Below are positions 9,094 to 20,276 of a DNA stretch of 64,000 bases, one piece after another (the stretch's first letter is position 1; every line of letters starts with the position of its first letter). The stretch spans positions 67,436 to 131,435 of the forward strand of contig VWYX01001367.1 of the NCBI GenBank assembly GCA_013396525.1. Reading direction: 5' to 3'. The DNA is from Chaetorhynchus papuensis. Its lineage: Eukaryota; Chordata; Aves; Passeriformes; Rhipiduridae. The notes beneath the pieces are model-generated. The model saw only the letters and a list, made by a program, of their open reading frames with translations, ran no database searches and was not told where the DNA came from. Both the position numbers and the translations under genes were made by a program.

Positions 9094-11325
9094 ATGGGAT
9101 CTCAAGTATCTCAGGAAGCGAGATCTATTGTAAATATTTGGACATCATTGCTAGCTAAATGGAGTATGAAATATGACAAGCACCAGTTAAAGGCTCTGCT
9201 CCTATGGTGCAAAAGCCAAGGTATAGAAGCAAACTCTGAAAATGCCTTTAGTGTGACAACCTGGGAGCGGTGGGACTACTTAAATCTGGTTCTCGGGGAG
9301 ATGAAACAGCTAAATCTCTCATGACAACTTGGAGGGTGGTCTTGGATGCTTTAAGAACGCTAAAAAATGAACAGGACATGGAAAACCAAACCCCTGCAGA
9401 TGGAGAGGGTTGCAGCAGAAAAGATGGGTGGGTGGAAGAAGCAGGCTGCAACCCCCCACAGCAAACGCTTTGCAAGGCGCTGGCTTTTTCCTTGCCCACC
9501 TCTTCAGCCCCCTGCCGCGAGATTCTGACTGTGGGGGTGGTGCAAGGCAGGACGGCAGTGTGCTTCAATGCCTTGGTAATGGCAGCACACTGCAATACCT
9601 CGGTAAAGATGGCAATGGTGTGCTTGGGCGGGGCGGTGCCAGAGGGATTGACCTTAGCACAGACTGCCCTGACCGTCCCGTTCCCACAAAATAGTTTTTT
9701 CCACCCCTGCCCAATGATTCTTGGACCGACTGCGAAGATGAGCTCATATCTGTACATCCCCCTGCTCCAAATATCCTGGACATGCCTCTACCAGTGCATC
9801 AGCTGCTGCAACTGCCATTAACAGGGGCGCGGCCATTACGGGTTCTGCCCACCCCCTACCATCACTGCACAACCATGCATGCACAGCATTCAGATAGGCT
9901 CCTGCCTGCACAATTCCCAGAGCAGACTTCCGCCCGTACATCCCTACAGTGAATCTGCGCCTGCGCAGACCAGATGTTGTCATGCAGCTCCTCAGCTGCT
10001 TTCCGGAAATGGGCGCACAGTTCAGCCAGGCCCCAGAGCGAGTGGCCCTGCACCTCCATGGTTGCCATTTGCAGTGCCAGAGCAACTGAAATGGTCCAGG
10101 GACCCCCCTGCTCTCATAGATCTGCGGGACCCACACAATCGGGGACCTGACTGCCATCCACCAACTAACGCTCTGGAAGATGCATTTACTATACAACCGG
10201 CTATGGTCACTATATTTGCCTATGACCCGCTAAGTTTTTGGAAACATATAAAAGTATTAGCAGTTAAAAACGGAGATCTTGAAATGGCTGACTCTATAGT
10301 AGGACCCAGGCAATCTAATATGGGGAATAAGCAATTGAGATCTGACAGAATGCCTGCAGCATTCTCTGTTATCAGAGGAGGAGGTCAGTTGCCTGACCAA
10401 CACTCTCCCTTTAACTGCTAAGTCCTTTCAGATCTGCGTAAGCTGTCTGCACAGCATGGCTTGAAATCCCCTGCTGTACAGAACATGCTTTCATTTTTAG
10501 CAGCAGAGGAGATGACTCCCTTTGATGTGAAACACAGCCAGACTAATTTGTTCTTCAACTCAATATATGATGTTTGAGATAACGTGGTGAAGACTTGCCA
10601 AGGAGACGTCATTAGCCAGTCTTGAATTATCACAGGATGACCCTCTATTCGGAGCAGGCCTGGCTCAGCTGATGGGGCTACCCCCTGTAGATAATCCACC
10701 GCTGCAGGCTAGCTTGAATCCTTTTGTCTTAGCACAGACTTGAGATATAGGTATGAAGGCTCTCTCGAAAGTTGCATACCTATTTACATCCATACCACGG
10801 TATGCAACGATAAAGCAAGCACCTCAGGAACCATTCATGCAATTCATAGAACACTTGAGAGATGCCATGGAAAACCAGGTAGCAGATGACTATGCAAAAA
10901 ATCTATTGATACTGCAATTGGCCAGAGACAATGCGAATAATGAATGTAGAAAGGCCATAGACCTTTTACCAAAAGAAAACCCTACTTTAGAGGAAATGAT
11001 AAATATTTGTGCTAAAGTGGGAAATGTTTCTCACCAAATGAGTATGCTAGTGGAGTCTACTGCAACTGTCGCCAAGGTAACAAGTTGTTGTTCTTGCTGC
11101 GGACAGCAAGGTCACAACAAAACCGATTGTCTCCACAATAATCAGGCACTAAAAAACCCTGCAGAAAAGTGTACGAGATGCAGAAAGCCAGGACATCGTG
11201 CAAAGCCATGTAAATCCACATTTCATGTGAATGGACATCCTCTTAGAGAGCAGGGAAATGGGAGAACGAGTGTGTGCAGACACAAATATTTTCCCAGAGA
11301 GAATGACCGACGCAAGCCTATATGA
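9094..11325 (+). pseudogene. gag: gag (matrix, capsid, nucleocapsid), degraded
   Basis: Gag is the structural polyprotein. The start at 9094 gives MGSQVSQEA, an N-terminal myristoylation-type matrix; the frame is stopped at 9324 and matrix continues in another frame (TTWRVVLDALRTL). The middle (9400-10400) is a proline-rich linker spread over three frames. Capsid begins near 10,360 (SVIRGGGQLPD) with several stops. The last frame, 10753-11325, is intact. It holds the capsid major homology region (about 10814-10865, PQEPFMQFIEHLRDA) and two CCHC zinc knuckles at 11089-11130 (CSCCGQQGHNKTDC) and 11170-11211 (CTRCRKPGHRAKPC). At least four frame changes or stops make it non-functional. Confidence 0.88.
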
Positions 11326-11329
11326 CCAG

Positions 11330-11697
11330 CTCGCCAGAAGGACAGGAGGATCCGCCGGCATGGATATTTTCATTGCCAACACAGTAACTTTAGACTCAAT
11401 AAAGGTACATAAAGTCCCCCTAAAGGCAGGGGACCCATAGGATGGGGTCTAAGTGCTTTGCTAATAGGGAGATCAAGTGCAACATTGCAAGGTATTTTTG
11501 TACATCCAGGGGTTGTGGATGCTGATTACATGGGACAAATACATATTATGGTGTTCACACCCACCACTCCAGTTACTATACCTGCTCAGATTCATATTGC
11601 TCAACTTGTTCCTTTTAAGTCTTGTGCCCCAAAAAGAGACTCCAGACTGCGAGGGAATCAAGGCTTCGGATCAACAGGACCACCTGCAGTATATTGA
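11330..11697 (+). pseudogene. dut: retroviral dUTPase domain, frame-broken
   Basis: It follows the nucleocapsid, as in betaretroviruses, where dUTPase is made by frameshifting in the pro frame. One frame contains GSAGMDIF (dUTPase motif 1). After stops near 11,440 the next frame (11458-11697) contains GRSSATLQGIFVHPGVVDADY, covering the GRSS substrate-binding motif and the catalytic-Asp motif. dUTPase hydrolyses dUTP to limit uracil in viral DNA. The frame break between motifs makes this copy inactive. Confidence 0.82.
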
Positions 11698-11930
11698 ACT
11701 CAAGACATATTGGACCAGAGACCACAAATAGTTTGTACTTTCTTTATGCAAGATGTGACTCCTTCACAGATAAGACTCAAGGGACTCATAGACACAGGGG
11801 CTGATGTCACCATCGTCTCTGCTTCTGCGTGGCCACCCTCGTGGCCCACGACGCCGTGGTAGGGTCTGCTGTTGCTGGCCTTGGGGGTGCTATACAAAGC
11901 TACTTGAGTGCCAATCCTGTATGAATCAAA
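11698..11930 (+). pseudogene. pro: retroviral aspartic protease fragment
   Basis: At 11782-11820 one frame reads GLIDTGADVTIVS, the active-site motif of retropepsins (DTGA) with the catalytic Asp intact. The flap and C-terminal region that should follow are interrupted by a stop at about 11860. It sits between dUTPase and reverse transcriptase, its usual place. Confidence 0.8.
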
Positions 11931-12119
11931 AACTCAGAGGGACAGATGGCCACTGTCTGTCCCTATGTCATTGTGGCACCTCTCAATCTGTGGGGACAGG
12001 ATGTTCTAGCAGCTTGGGGAGTGAGAATAGGGACAAATTTTTAAAAGGGGCTGCTGTGTGGAAGGGCACAAAGTACCCTACCTGCCTTTGCAGTGGCTTA
12101 CAGAATGACCTGTATGGAG

Positions 12120-13250
12120 AACCAGTGGCCTCTGACAAAAGAAAAATTAGTCTCCCTTCATTAATTGGTTCAAGAACAATTCAAACAGGGGCAAATTGAA
12201 CCATCTACCAATCCCTGGAATACACCTGTCTTTGTAATCAAAAAGAAATCAGGGAAATGGAAATTGCTCCCTGATTTATGTCGAATTAATGCGATGATAC
12301 AGAGTATGGGTGCTTTGCAGCCTGGAATGCCATCCCCCACAATGATACCCGCTGGATGGGATATATTAATTGTTGATCTGAAAGATTGTTTTTTCACCAT
12401 TCCACTGCATCCAAAGGATATTCCAAAATTTGCATTTACAGTGCCATCTGTTAATAATGCTGAACCTGTGAAATGATATCAATGGAAGGTCTTGCCACAG
12501 GGCATGAAAAATAGCCCAACCATTTGCCAATGGTATGTTGCACAAGGCTTGTCAACAGTTAGGGAACAACTCCCTGGAGCATATTATTATCATTATATGA
12601 ATGATATCCTGGTAGCAACTCCCACGAAAGAGGATTTGTTACAAATCCAACCACATTTGCTCAAAGCGCTGCAAAATTATGGCTTGCAGGTAGCTCCAGA
12701 AAAGGTGCAACAGCAACCCCCTTGGAGATATCTGGGAGTAAAAGTGTTTGAGCATACAATACAGCACAGAATGTTCAATTTGAAAAATCAATTCAGACTT
12801 TGAATGATGCACAGAAACTTTTGGGTACAATAAATTTGCTACAACCCTATTTAGGGTTGACTACAGTGCAATTATCCCCAGTGTTTAATATCCTTAAAGG
12901 TGACCCAGAGTTAACTTCACCGAGGAAGTTAACCCCTGAAGCAGAACATGTGCTGGAAGAGGTGCAACAAGCTATTTCAAATAGTCAGGTCTACAGGGTG
13001 GACTCACCATTGATATTGTTGTGTTTCTTGTCACCCCAGATTTCCATCCTACAGGCATCATTGGACAATGGAAAGATCAATAGCCTGACCCTTTGCACAT
13101 TTTGGAATGGGTCTTTTTGCCTCACCAACAACAGCACCTACACTGTTCGAACTAATTGCTTAACTGATCATCAAATGTCGGCAGAGATGCCTGCAATTGA
13201 TGGTCAAAGACCCTGTAAAAATCATACTTCCCATTCCACAAGAATATTTG
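12120..13250 (+). pseudogene. pol: pol: reverse transcriptase, with YMND in place of YMDD
   Basis: The RT fingers start at about 12,125 and run through PSTNPWNTPVFVIKKKSGKW and VDLKDCFFTIPLHP (catalytic Asp present). A stop at 12474 is followed in the same frame by VLPQGMKNSPTICQ. The active site at 12594-12605 reads YMND: the first Asp of YMDD is Asn (AAT at 12600-12602, one G-to-A step from GAT). Thumb and connection follow in 12800-13276 (LGTINLLQPYLGL, LTPEAEHVLEEVQQAI) after a frame change. The reading stops where a solo LTR is inserted at 13256. Confidence 0.9.
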
Positions 13251-13255
13251 GAATG

Positions 13256-13893
13256 TGTCTTGGGGTGACTTTATGATGTGTATCCCCTATTGCAGTCCAT
13301 GCCTAGAAATTATTTTTTGTGCCTTTCTGTGCCTTTAAACTGAGCCTGAGAGGAGGGAGAGAAAAAAACTGAGCAAACTTTTCAAAGCAGTTGTTCAAGG
13401 ACACAGATACACACTCCTCTGCATTCCGCTGTGCTGTAGAGAGCGTGGAGGAAGCACCCTTGCTTTCAGCCAGCTTTCAGCTCTTTTCTCCAGAGGGAGA
13501 CAGAGAGTTGAACTTTGTTTTCTTGGCACTTTTGGGTTTTTTTTCCCTCTTCTTCTCTTCTGGACTGTTTCAACAACATCAGAACACACTGAGAAGAATT
13601 TTCTTCCAAGGCCCAGAGGTGGGCCCACACTGACCCAGTTCTGAGGGGGAGGAGACAGACCAGACCTCAGAAGGACTCTAAAATCTTCCCAGGTTTCTCT
13701 CCACAGTGAGAGGATTTATTATTTAGCATTATTATCCTTTTCCTGTGTGTTTGTTAAATAAATCGGTTTTTTATCTCTTCCACTTTCCTTCGTGGAAAAT
13801 GTCTTTTTTTTCCCGAACCTGGTGGGGGAGGGGTGGTTGTAACCTGCCTTCTATCAGAGTATATTTTCCTCCAAATTTGGCCAAACCAGCACA
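13256..13893 (+). mobile_element. solo LTR (ERVL-like) inserted in pol
   Basis: It begins TGTCTTGGGGTGAC and ends AAACCAGCACA, with the 5-bp direct repeat GAATG on both sides (13251-13255 and 13894-13898). A 5-bp duplication is typical of ERVL-class elements. AATAAA lies at 13757-13762, followed by a C/G-rich U5 (GGTGGGGGAGGGG). Removing it and one GAATG rejoins the pol frame, which proves it is an insertion. Length is 638 bp. Confidence 0.92.
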
Positions 13894-14180
13894 GAATGCA
13901 GTTTTGCAAACAGTGCTCTTTTACAGAGTGCACTGCACAAATTTTCAGGACAGATTGCTTATCATTTGCCCAGCCACAAATTGCTGCAATTGGCAAAATC
14001 CACCAGCTTGTCCTTACGACCTAGGAACAATTGTGTGCCATTACAAGGACTCACAGTTTTTACTGATAGATCAGGAAGAACAGGAAAGGCCATTGTCACT
14101 TGGAGGATGAGTCTGGGTGGCAGATGCTAGAAGGCCATGAATCAGGCTCTGCCCATCTTGTTGAATTAAGAGCTGTTGCC
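13894..14180 (+). pseudogene. pol: pol: connection and first half of RNase H
   Basis: After the solo LTR, pol resumes (NSALLQSALHKFSGQIAYHL, then SHKLLQLAKST). RNase H starts at about 14,045 with GLTVFTDRSGRTG, which retains the first catalytic Asp. It continues in frame through DESGWQMLEG and VELRAVA up to 14180, where the minus-strand ERV interrupts it. One frame change separates the TVFTD part from the DESGW part. Confidence 0.82.
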
Positions 14181-14328
14181 GGGTTCCCACCTTAATCCGT
14201 GGAAATGCCTCAGAGACTTGGAACTCCTGTTCCGCATAGGTGTAGTTGGGAATTGTATCCGAGACTCCGGGGCAGCAGGCAGGGCAGTGTGGGATGGTTT
14301 TGGCATTTGATGTTGTCATGCTGGGCTA

Positions 14329-16974
14329 TCAAGCGCTCTGCTGGCCATTTCCTGAGTGCCACTGCTGGTCATATTGGCAAGTCGGGCACCCCACAGGTTG
14401 AGAAAAATCCTCGATGACACGGTGTTCTTGACAGTCGTTAATAAAATGTCCAAACTCCCCACAATTATAACATCTTTGTTTGTCCTTTGATGATGCCACC
14501 AAAGCTTCTACCACCCCCTTCGAGACCACCATAGTGTATTCAGCAGATGTTAGTTTGGCGCAGGCCTCAGTCATTTGTTCAGTTGTTGGTTCGGGGTCGA
14601 GAGGGAGTGCCCTTAAAATCTTTCTACACTCTGTGTTTGAATTGGCCATTGCCAGACTACATAAGATTTCTTTGCGGGCATGTGGGTTCTTCACCTGCCT
14701 TTCAATTGAATTCTTTAAGCAGTCGATAAATTTTATGAATACTCTTCCGTGTCTTGTCTGATATCCAAAAAGTTCAGGGTGGGAGTGGCATCACCTGGTG
14801 TCAAAAGCAGGGCTGCCTCTGCTGCTTTTTTAATATCCCTAAGGACAGCCTCTGGGAGACCTTGTGCCTTGTCTTGGGGGCGCTCAAAGTTACCTTCTCT
14901 GTTCAGGTGCTTGATGGTTAAATGAACCCTAGAACCATCTCCCCTGTATATTTGTAAAAGCCCCCTTAATTGTTTTTTCCATGTCCTCTCCCAGAGCATG
15001 TATTCTGCAGGAGAGAGGAGGCATGACATGATGTTCTTAATGTCATGGGGCACTAAGGTGTGAGTGGAGAAAGTAACCTGGAGTAAATTTTTTCAAGTAT
15101 GGCAACCCTCACCCAAAATTTTTACCAGCCTTGCAGAGCTCCTTTAGCTGCTCATAAGGGATGGGCTCCCAATGGGGATTAGTCCCCCTTTTATAAATAA
15201 CTGGGGCTGCCTAGGGTGTGATTTTATCAGCAAGCTCCCAGTTGCCGTCCCTGGCCGCCCATTTCCTCACCACAGCCCACTGATCCTCAGACCCCAAATC
15301 GGAGTCTAGGGAGTCACTGCTCTCTTCCTCTGAAGAGGAGGGAGAGTGCCTGGCTGGGGTGCGGGGCTTTCGGCAAACCAGAGCTGCCTGATTATTGGGG
15401 TGCCCTCTAGTGAGGCCTCCTCGTAGTCACTTTACAGACCGCAGCTGGTCAACCTTGCAAGGGCTGCCAGTCCCGCTTGGGCCATCCAATGGGTGGACGA
15501 GTATGCCTCTGAAGGCGGTTCTGTGAGTGACACCTCTGTTTAGACTCTCCTCCCCCTAAGTTATCTCCACCCTTGTTTCTGGAACCTTCTAAGTTGTTTG
15601 AACTTTCACTGGTGCATGTTGGGTGTCTCCTCCCTTGTTGTATCCCCATTGGTTCTATGTTCCCAAGCTCCTCCTTATTCCCTTCTCCCTATTGCCTGTA
15701 ACCCTAGACTCCTCCCTTTTCTCCCTGCCTTAAAATGTCGCGCGCAAGCCCTGTCCCGTGCTTAATCCTCCGGGTTCGGACCTTGCTAATAAACCTGTTC
15801 TGGACTGAGGAGTGCCCTCTCTGTTCATCCTTCGCTCTCCGGCCCTACGGGGTCTTACCAACGCCTCCTTGCCAGGGGAGTGCCTCGACCCACGGCAGCT
15901 CCAGCGCCCGACACACCAATTCGTGTCTGCAGGCTGGTCGCTCGGCTATCCACCTGAGGTGGACGGAGCCTCAGGGGCAGGCAGCCCCGGCCGCTGTGAT
16001 ACCTGATGTTGTGAGGCAGTGGACACCAAGATGGTGTCCTTCTGGTTGCCACCATGACCTCTTCCAGTCCCAGTAGCATGGGAACTGGAAGTGGATTGGT
16101 TCCCAGAGGTGGAGCCACCGGTGGAAGGGGTGGGGACATAGGAAGGAGAGGCGGGGTCTGTGGCCAGAAGGGGATTCCCGATGGAGAGGGGAGGTCCCGA
16201 CGCAGATACACCCAATGATGCAGGGGAGGAGCTGGGAATGGAGAGGGGCTGGGTGCGGTGACATGCACAGGAAAAGGTGGACGAGGGTTGCGAGACACAT
16301 ATTCCGGAATAGTTGGCAAAATGGCCGCTGCTGTCTCGTGACCGACGCCATTTTGCGAGGAAGGGTTTAGGGCGGGAAAACTTGGAGTAGGGGAAGACAA
16401 GATGGAGGGGCTGGTCACGATGCCAGCACCATCTGGGGGAGTAACTGGGGGTGACACAACCAGGTAGGTGGGCATAGGCAGGAGGGTTAGGGGAGAGCCT
16501 GGGAAAGCTTGGCCAGTGCTGTCCTGGGAAGGGGAGAGAGGAGATCGGGAGATGTCAGGGAGATGGTAGCAACCCTGCGTTCTTGGGCAGGACCCATCTC
16601 CTGATCTCTCCTGAGGCAGGGAAGAGGGTTCAGGGACACGGGGAGAGGACAGCGGCGAAGGGGTTTTCAAAAGGGGGTTACATTTCCTGAACATTCCCCA
16701 ACACCCTCAACATATTTGATAATTACCGGAAACAAAGGATAAAATTTCCCCACAGATAAATCCCTTCTTCCTTGTAAAACAAATAACTTTGTCCCAACAT
16801 CATCCCAAAAATCCTTAGTAAGAACTAAATCTTGTGAAATGTTAGGAAAAGACTTAAATAACCAATGAACAAAATGTTTTAAATCCCCCCTTGAAAATGA
16901 AAGCTTCCCCGTACAAGGGGTCCCTCAACTTGGAGAAATACTTCCCGCTGTGGGTGGGCTAACTTGGCTCCCAT
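14329..16974 (-). pseudogene. gag: gag of nested betaretrovirus-like ERV, split by an LTR
   Basis: The start at 16974 gives MGAKLAHPQREVF, a matrix N-terminus; the frame stops at 16879 and continues in another frame to about 16,690. A proline-rich region follows (16694-15920, repeated PLPP and SPPLPP motifs). After the inserted LTR come an acidic region, capsid (15053-14733, containing LSPAEYMLWERTWKKQL) and nucleocapsid (14694-14329). The CCHC knuckle is CYNCGEFGHFINDC (about 14473-14432). A second knuckle (CPTCQYDQQWH) lacks the last Cys. Multiple stops and frameshifts are present. Confidence 0.85.
15537..15915 (+). mobile_element. solo LTR inside the nested gag
   Basis: A GC-rich LTR in plus orientation: TGTTTAGACTCTCC near the start, a CCAAT-type box (CCCCATTGGTTC), TTAAAA TATA-like sequence, AATAAA at 15788-15793, and an end near GCGCCCGACACA. 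It interrupts minus-strand gag between the proline-rich and acidic parts. The exact ends are uncertain by up to about 20 bp because no clean target-site duplication is seen (CACCTC before, CACCAA after, is the best candidate). Confidence 0.65.
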
Positions 16975-17250
16975 CCCCTCACTCTTCCCAACACCCGAGA
17001 AAAAAGGAAAGCGAACAGAAAAGGATAGAAAAGTGACCCGAAATACGCACTCACCAAACTGGGTCAGTGAAAATACTCGCGGTGGTCCGTTGACACCTTG
17101 ACTGATCTCCTCCCGAGAAGGCTGCGGGTTGCCTCTCGGATCACCCTGATAAAACTCAGGGCTGTCTCTGGGGAAGTGGCAGGGCTGAAAGTGGCATATT
17201 TTCCAGCAGCAAAAAGCCGCTGGAGATACTTCCAGGGACACACAGTGCAG

Positions 17251-17268
17251 GTCCCTGTTTGGGTGCCA
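17251..17268 (-). promoter_or_regulatory. primer-binding site, tRNA-Lys3-like
   Basis: On the minus strand, TGGCACCCAAACAGGGAC starts two bases after the LTR end. It differs from the tRNA-Lys3 primer site (used by MMTV and lentiviruses) at two positions, both CG to CA, as expected from methyl-CpG decay. Confidence 0.8.
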
Positions 17269-17270
17269 TT

Positions 17271-17867
17271 TGTCATGGCACGTGGATGGTCAGTGCTGCG
17301 GCCTTCCAGAATCGTCTCCTTGATGAAGCTGCTTGGCAGGACCACCTCACTCATACATGCGTTCACACACACACCGGATAGCTTTGAAACCAGGTTGACG
17401 ATAGAGAGGCAGGAAGGGTCTTCGTATGGAATTCCATGGGGGAGGTTTATTCCAGCTATGCACGTGAAGGGGTCCAGGGACAAAGACGAAGAACATGGGA
17501 GGGTCCAGGTTTATATACAGGGTCAATGGAGAGCATCAGAGACCAATGATCTGAGGGCATGAGGGTGGTACCCAGGTGGGGCAAGGGTATGGGAGCCAAT
17601 GGGGAAACTCTGAGGGAGTGGTGAGGGAGCAAGGGCCAATGGGAGAATGGGGAAGGGACAACCTTCTAGATCAGGGACATGTAAGGTAACAATGGGCAGG
17701 GAGGCCAGTGGGCCAACCGGAGAGGCAGAACTGGGGCACAACAAAACAAAGCATCCTGGGGGAAGCCCCTTTTGTCTCCATCACCTGGGGAGGATCTTTA
17801 GTCTCAGAGACTGTCCCACCAATGAACTCTCTTGGTCCCTTGTTCCACAGGCCCACTGGCCTCCGCA
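17271..17867 (-). repeat. 5' LTR of the nested betaretrovirus-like ERV
   Basis: On the minus strand it starts TGCGGAGGCCAGTG (17867) and ends CCATGACA (17271). It has a TATA box (TGTATATAAACC, 17510-17517), AATAAA (17446-17451) and repeated CCATTGGC boxes in U3. Length is about 597 bp. The 3' end is fixed by the primer site; the 5' end is inferred from where the RNase H frame resumes. No second copy exists in the window. Confidence 0.78.
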
Positions 17868-19059
17868 GCTGTGGCCACGGCATTTCAGCGATTCTCTCAT
17901 GTACCATTGAATCTTGTTACTGATTCTGCTTATGTGGCAGACATTACACAATGCCTTGATTGTTCACTTTTAAAAGAATTTAATAATGCTGCTCTTTTTT
18001 CATTGTTGAAGATCTTGTGGTGTGCAATTCAGAACCAAACTCATCCTTATTATATTTTGCATATAAGGAGCCACACCAGTTTACCAGGATTTATAGCAGA
18101 AGGTAATGTCAGAGCTGATAAGTTAGCCAACCCTGCATGGATGGCACCTCAGCCTGATAAAATAGTGCAAGCCAAAGCCTCACACAATTTTTTCTGTCAG
18201 AGTGCTCACACTTTACAAAAGCAATTTTTGCTAATGTCTGCCGAGGCTCGCAACATTGTTAATTCCTGTTCTGATTGTCAGGGGTTCGCCGCACCTTTAC
18301 CAGCAGGTGTTAACCCCAGAGGCCTACAGGCTTTGCAAATTTGGCAGACAGATGTCACCCACATTGCTGAATTTGGCCATCTCAAGTACGTGCATGTTTT
18401 TATTGATACCTTCTCTTCTGCTATGTGGGCATCTGCTCGTGCAGGAGAAAAGAGTCGTGATGCTATTGCTCACTGGCGACTGGCTTTTGCTGTTTTAGGT
18501 GTGCCTTCCTCTGTGAAAACTGATAACGGCCCTACCTACGTCTCACAGAAGACACAGCAGTTTTTACAACTATGGGGGGTGATGCACAAGCTTGGTATTC
18601 CACATTCTCCCACTGGTCAAGCTATTATCGAATGTGCTCATGTTTATTAAAACGTATTTTGGAAAAACAAAAAGGGAGAATGACTGGAGGAACCCCACAG
18701 AGCAGACTGGCAAAGCCTTATGCACAATAAATTATCTTACAGTGCCACCAAATTCTAATAATCCTGTTCTTTTGAACCATTTCTTCTCATTGCAGTCTAA
18801 AGGTGAAACACTCCAACCCTGAGTGGAAGTATGGGTACAAGCTTTACTCACTAACAAGTGGGAAGGCCTGTGCGACCTTATCACTTGGCGGCACGGGTAT
18901 GCTTGTGTTTCCACAGATACCGGCGTGCGGTGGATACCTGCTAGGTGTGTTTGCCCTGATTTGCGACATCAAAAATATCATGAGACCAACAGGCAACCTT
19001 CTGAAGATGACAACAGTGTGGGCCATCTGTTGGATGGTCCTGCTTCAGGTTGAGATGGA
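17868..19059 (+). pseudogene. pol: pol: end of RNase H and integrase, frame-broken
   Basis: RNase H resumes at 17868 and contains PLNLVTDSAYVAD with catalytic Asp, then HIRSHTSLPGF. Integrase follows in the same frame (to 18650). The N-terminal zinc finger reads HNFFC ... CSDC, so the second His of HHCC is Cys. The catalytic core keeps all three acidic residues: TDVTHI, KTDNGPTY and GQAIIE, with exactly 35 residues between the last two. The frame ends at 18650; the C-terminal part continues in two other frames (TINYLTVPPN, then GYACVSTDTGVRWIPARC) to 19059. Confidence 0.9.
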
Positions 19060-20240
19060 GCAAGGACTAGCCGTGTTACCCCTGATGCCAAAAGAAAATA
19101 TATGGGTAACCCTTGCCAATGCTCTGAACCAATTGTCTTTGTGCATGTATCTTGCAACACCACAATTGCCTTTTCACACCTGTTTAGTTGGAGTACTGGT
19201 CGAACCTTCTTTAATAGTTCAGGAAGCCTTTGGCCAGGCTCCTAAAACTGCTTGTAGTACTTGAAAAAGTGCCTTGGTGACGTTGAGGTATGGGATCACA
19301 CTCACACTCCCTGTGAGCCTTGAGCCACAAGAAATAGATATTTTGGGGTCAATAAGGGCTCCAATGTGTGTCTTCTTTAATTACACACGAACATGGTGCT
19401 GGGAGAACCCACGTTGTCCCAGTGCTTAAGATGTGTCACCTGCAAATCCTGCATTTCAAAATGCTTCAGCTTGGTGCAATTGGATGGTTTTAAATCAGGA
19501 TGGTGTTACATACTACCAAGCTGTTTCAGACCATTCTCCAAGCAAATTACCTCGAGGGATGTTTTTAATTTGTGGAGACCACGCATGGCCTGCACTACCT
19601 TCATGCGCTGTTGGCGGACCATGTACTATTGGCTGCCTAACTGCTTTCTCCAAATTTAACTATGCTTTTAAATCACACGCATGCAACTCATGACAAACGG
19701 TCCTTGCATTCTTTTGCAAGAGACTGTGATGACACTCTTGATTTTTGGAATCTGGAGAAACGTGTTTTAGCTTCTCTTTTTGTTCCATGAGTAGCGGCTG
19801 GAAAAGTGTTGGGATTGTTAGACAAGCTAGATTGTTGGCTTGCTAAACAGACTAATGCCACTTCGCTTGCTTTTTCAGGATTGTTAAGTGATGTTGATTC
19901 TATTAGACAAGCTATCCTGCAAAATTGAGCAGACATCTATTTCTTGCTGTTGGCACAGGGACAGGGTTGCAAAGAATTTGATGGCATGTGCTGCATGAGT
20001 CTTTCTGACCACTCTAAGTCAGTGAAGAACTGAGTCATCAAAGAACTGCAAATAGGTCTTTCAAAATTAAGAAAATGAGTCCGCTTGGTTTAACGATCTG
20101 TTTGGTAACTGGTGAATTACTAAACGGATCAAAGACCTCATAAAAACGGCAGGTCTAATTATAATTGTTATCCTTCTCATTTTCCTCCTTGTGCTGTGTT
20201 TGTTCTCCTTTCTGCAAAGGGCCCTGCAGAGGACCACAAA
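18960..20240 (+). pseudogene. env: env (surface and transmembrane), heavily broken
   Basis: Env overlaps the end of pol. A hydrophobic leader (TVWAICWMVLLQV) starts near 19,005, followed by surface sequence NIWVTLANALNQLSLCMYL. Stops at 19262, 19430 and 19692 separate further surface pieces (PRGMFLICGDHAWPALPS, VGGPCTIG). The transmembrane part is in short frames. It has a CX6CC motif at 19968-19994 (CKEFDGMCC) and a membrane anchor at about 20155-20214. CX6CC is the covalent SU-TM linkage motif of alpha- and gammaretroviral env. The gene cannot be expressed intact. Confidence 0.85.
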
Positions 20241-20261
20241 CGCTGCATTTCCAGTTGAAAA

Positions 20262-20276
20262 ACAAAAAGGGGGAGC
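20262..20276 (+). promoter_or_regulatory. polypurine tract
   Basis: ACAAAAAGGGGGAGC lies immediately before the 3' LTR start TGCAGAAAC, as expected for plus-strand priming. Confidence 0.8.

Larger units (their letters stand above)
14181..17867 (-). mobile_element. nested betaretrovirus-like ERV, lacking its 3' half
   Basis: Read on the minus strand: LTR (17867-17271), Lys-type primer site, leader with a possible splice donor, and gag from matrix to nucleocapsid (16974-14330). It then ends at 14181 with no pro, pol, env or second LTR. Its edges are flanked by an imperfect 9-bp repeat, GCTGTTGCC (14172-14180) and GCTGTGGCC (17868-17876), and the host RNase H frame is continuous across it. A second LTR (15537-15915) is inserted in its gag. 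Confidence 0.85.

Noticed and set aside
13256..13893. Initial reading of this stretch as the 3' LTR of the nested minus-strand ERV
   Set aside because: It is in plus orientation, unrelated to the LTR at 17271-17867, and has its own GAATG duplication.
16879..18650. Several open frames on the strand opposite the nested LTR and gag leader (for example 17098-17562)
   Set aside because: They are antisense shadows of LTR and leader sequence with no protein motif.
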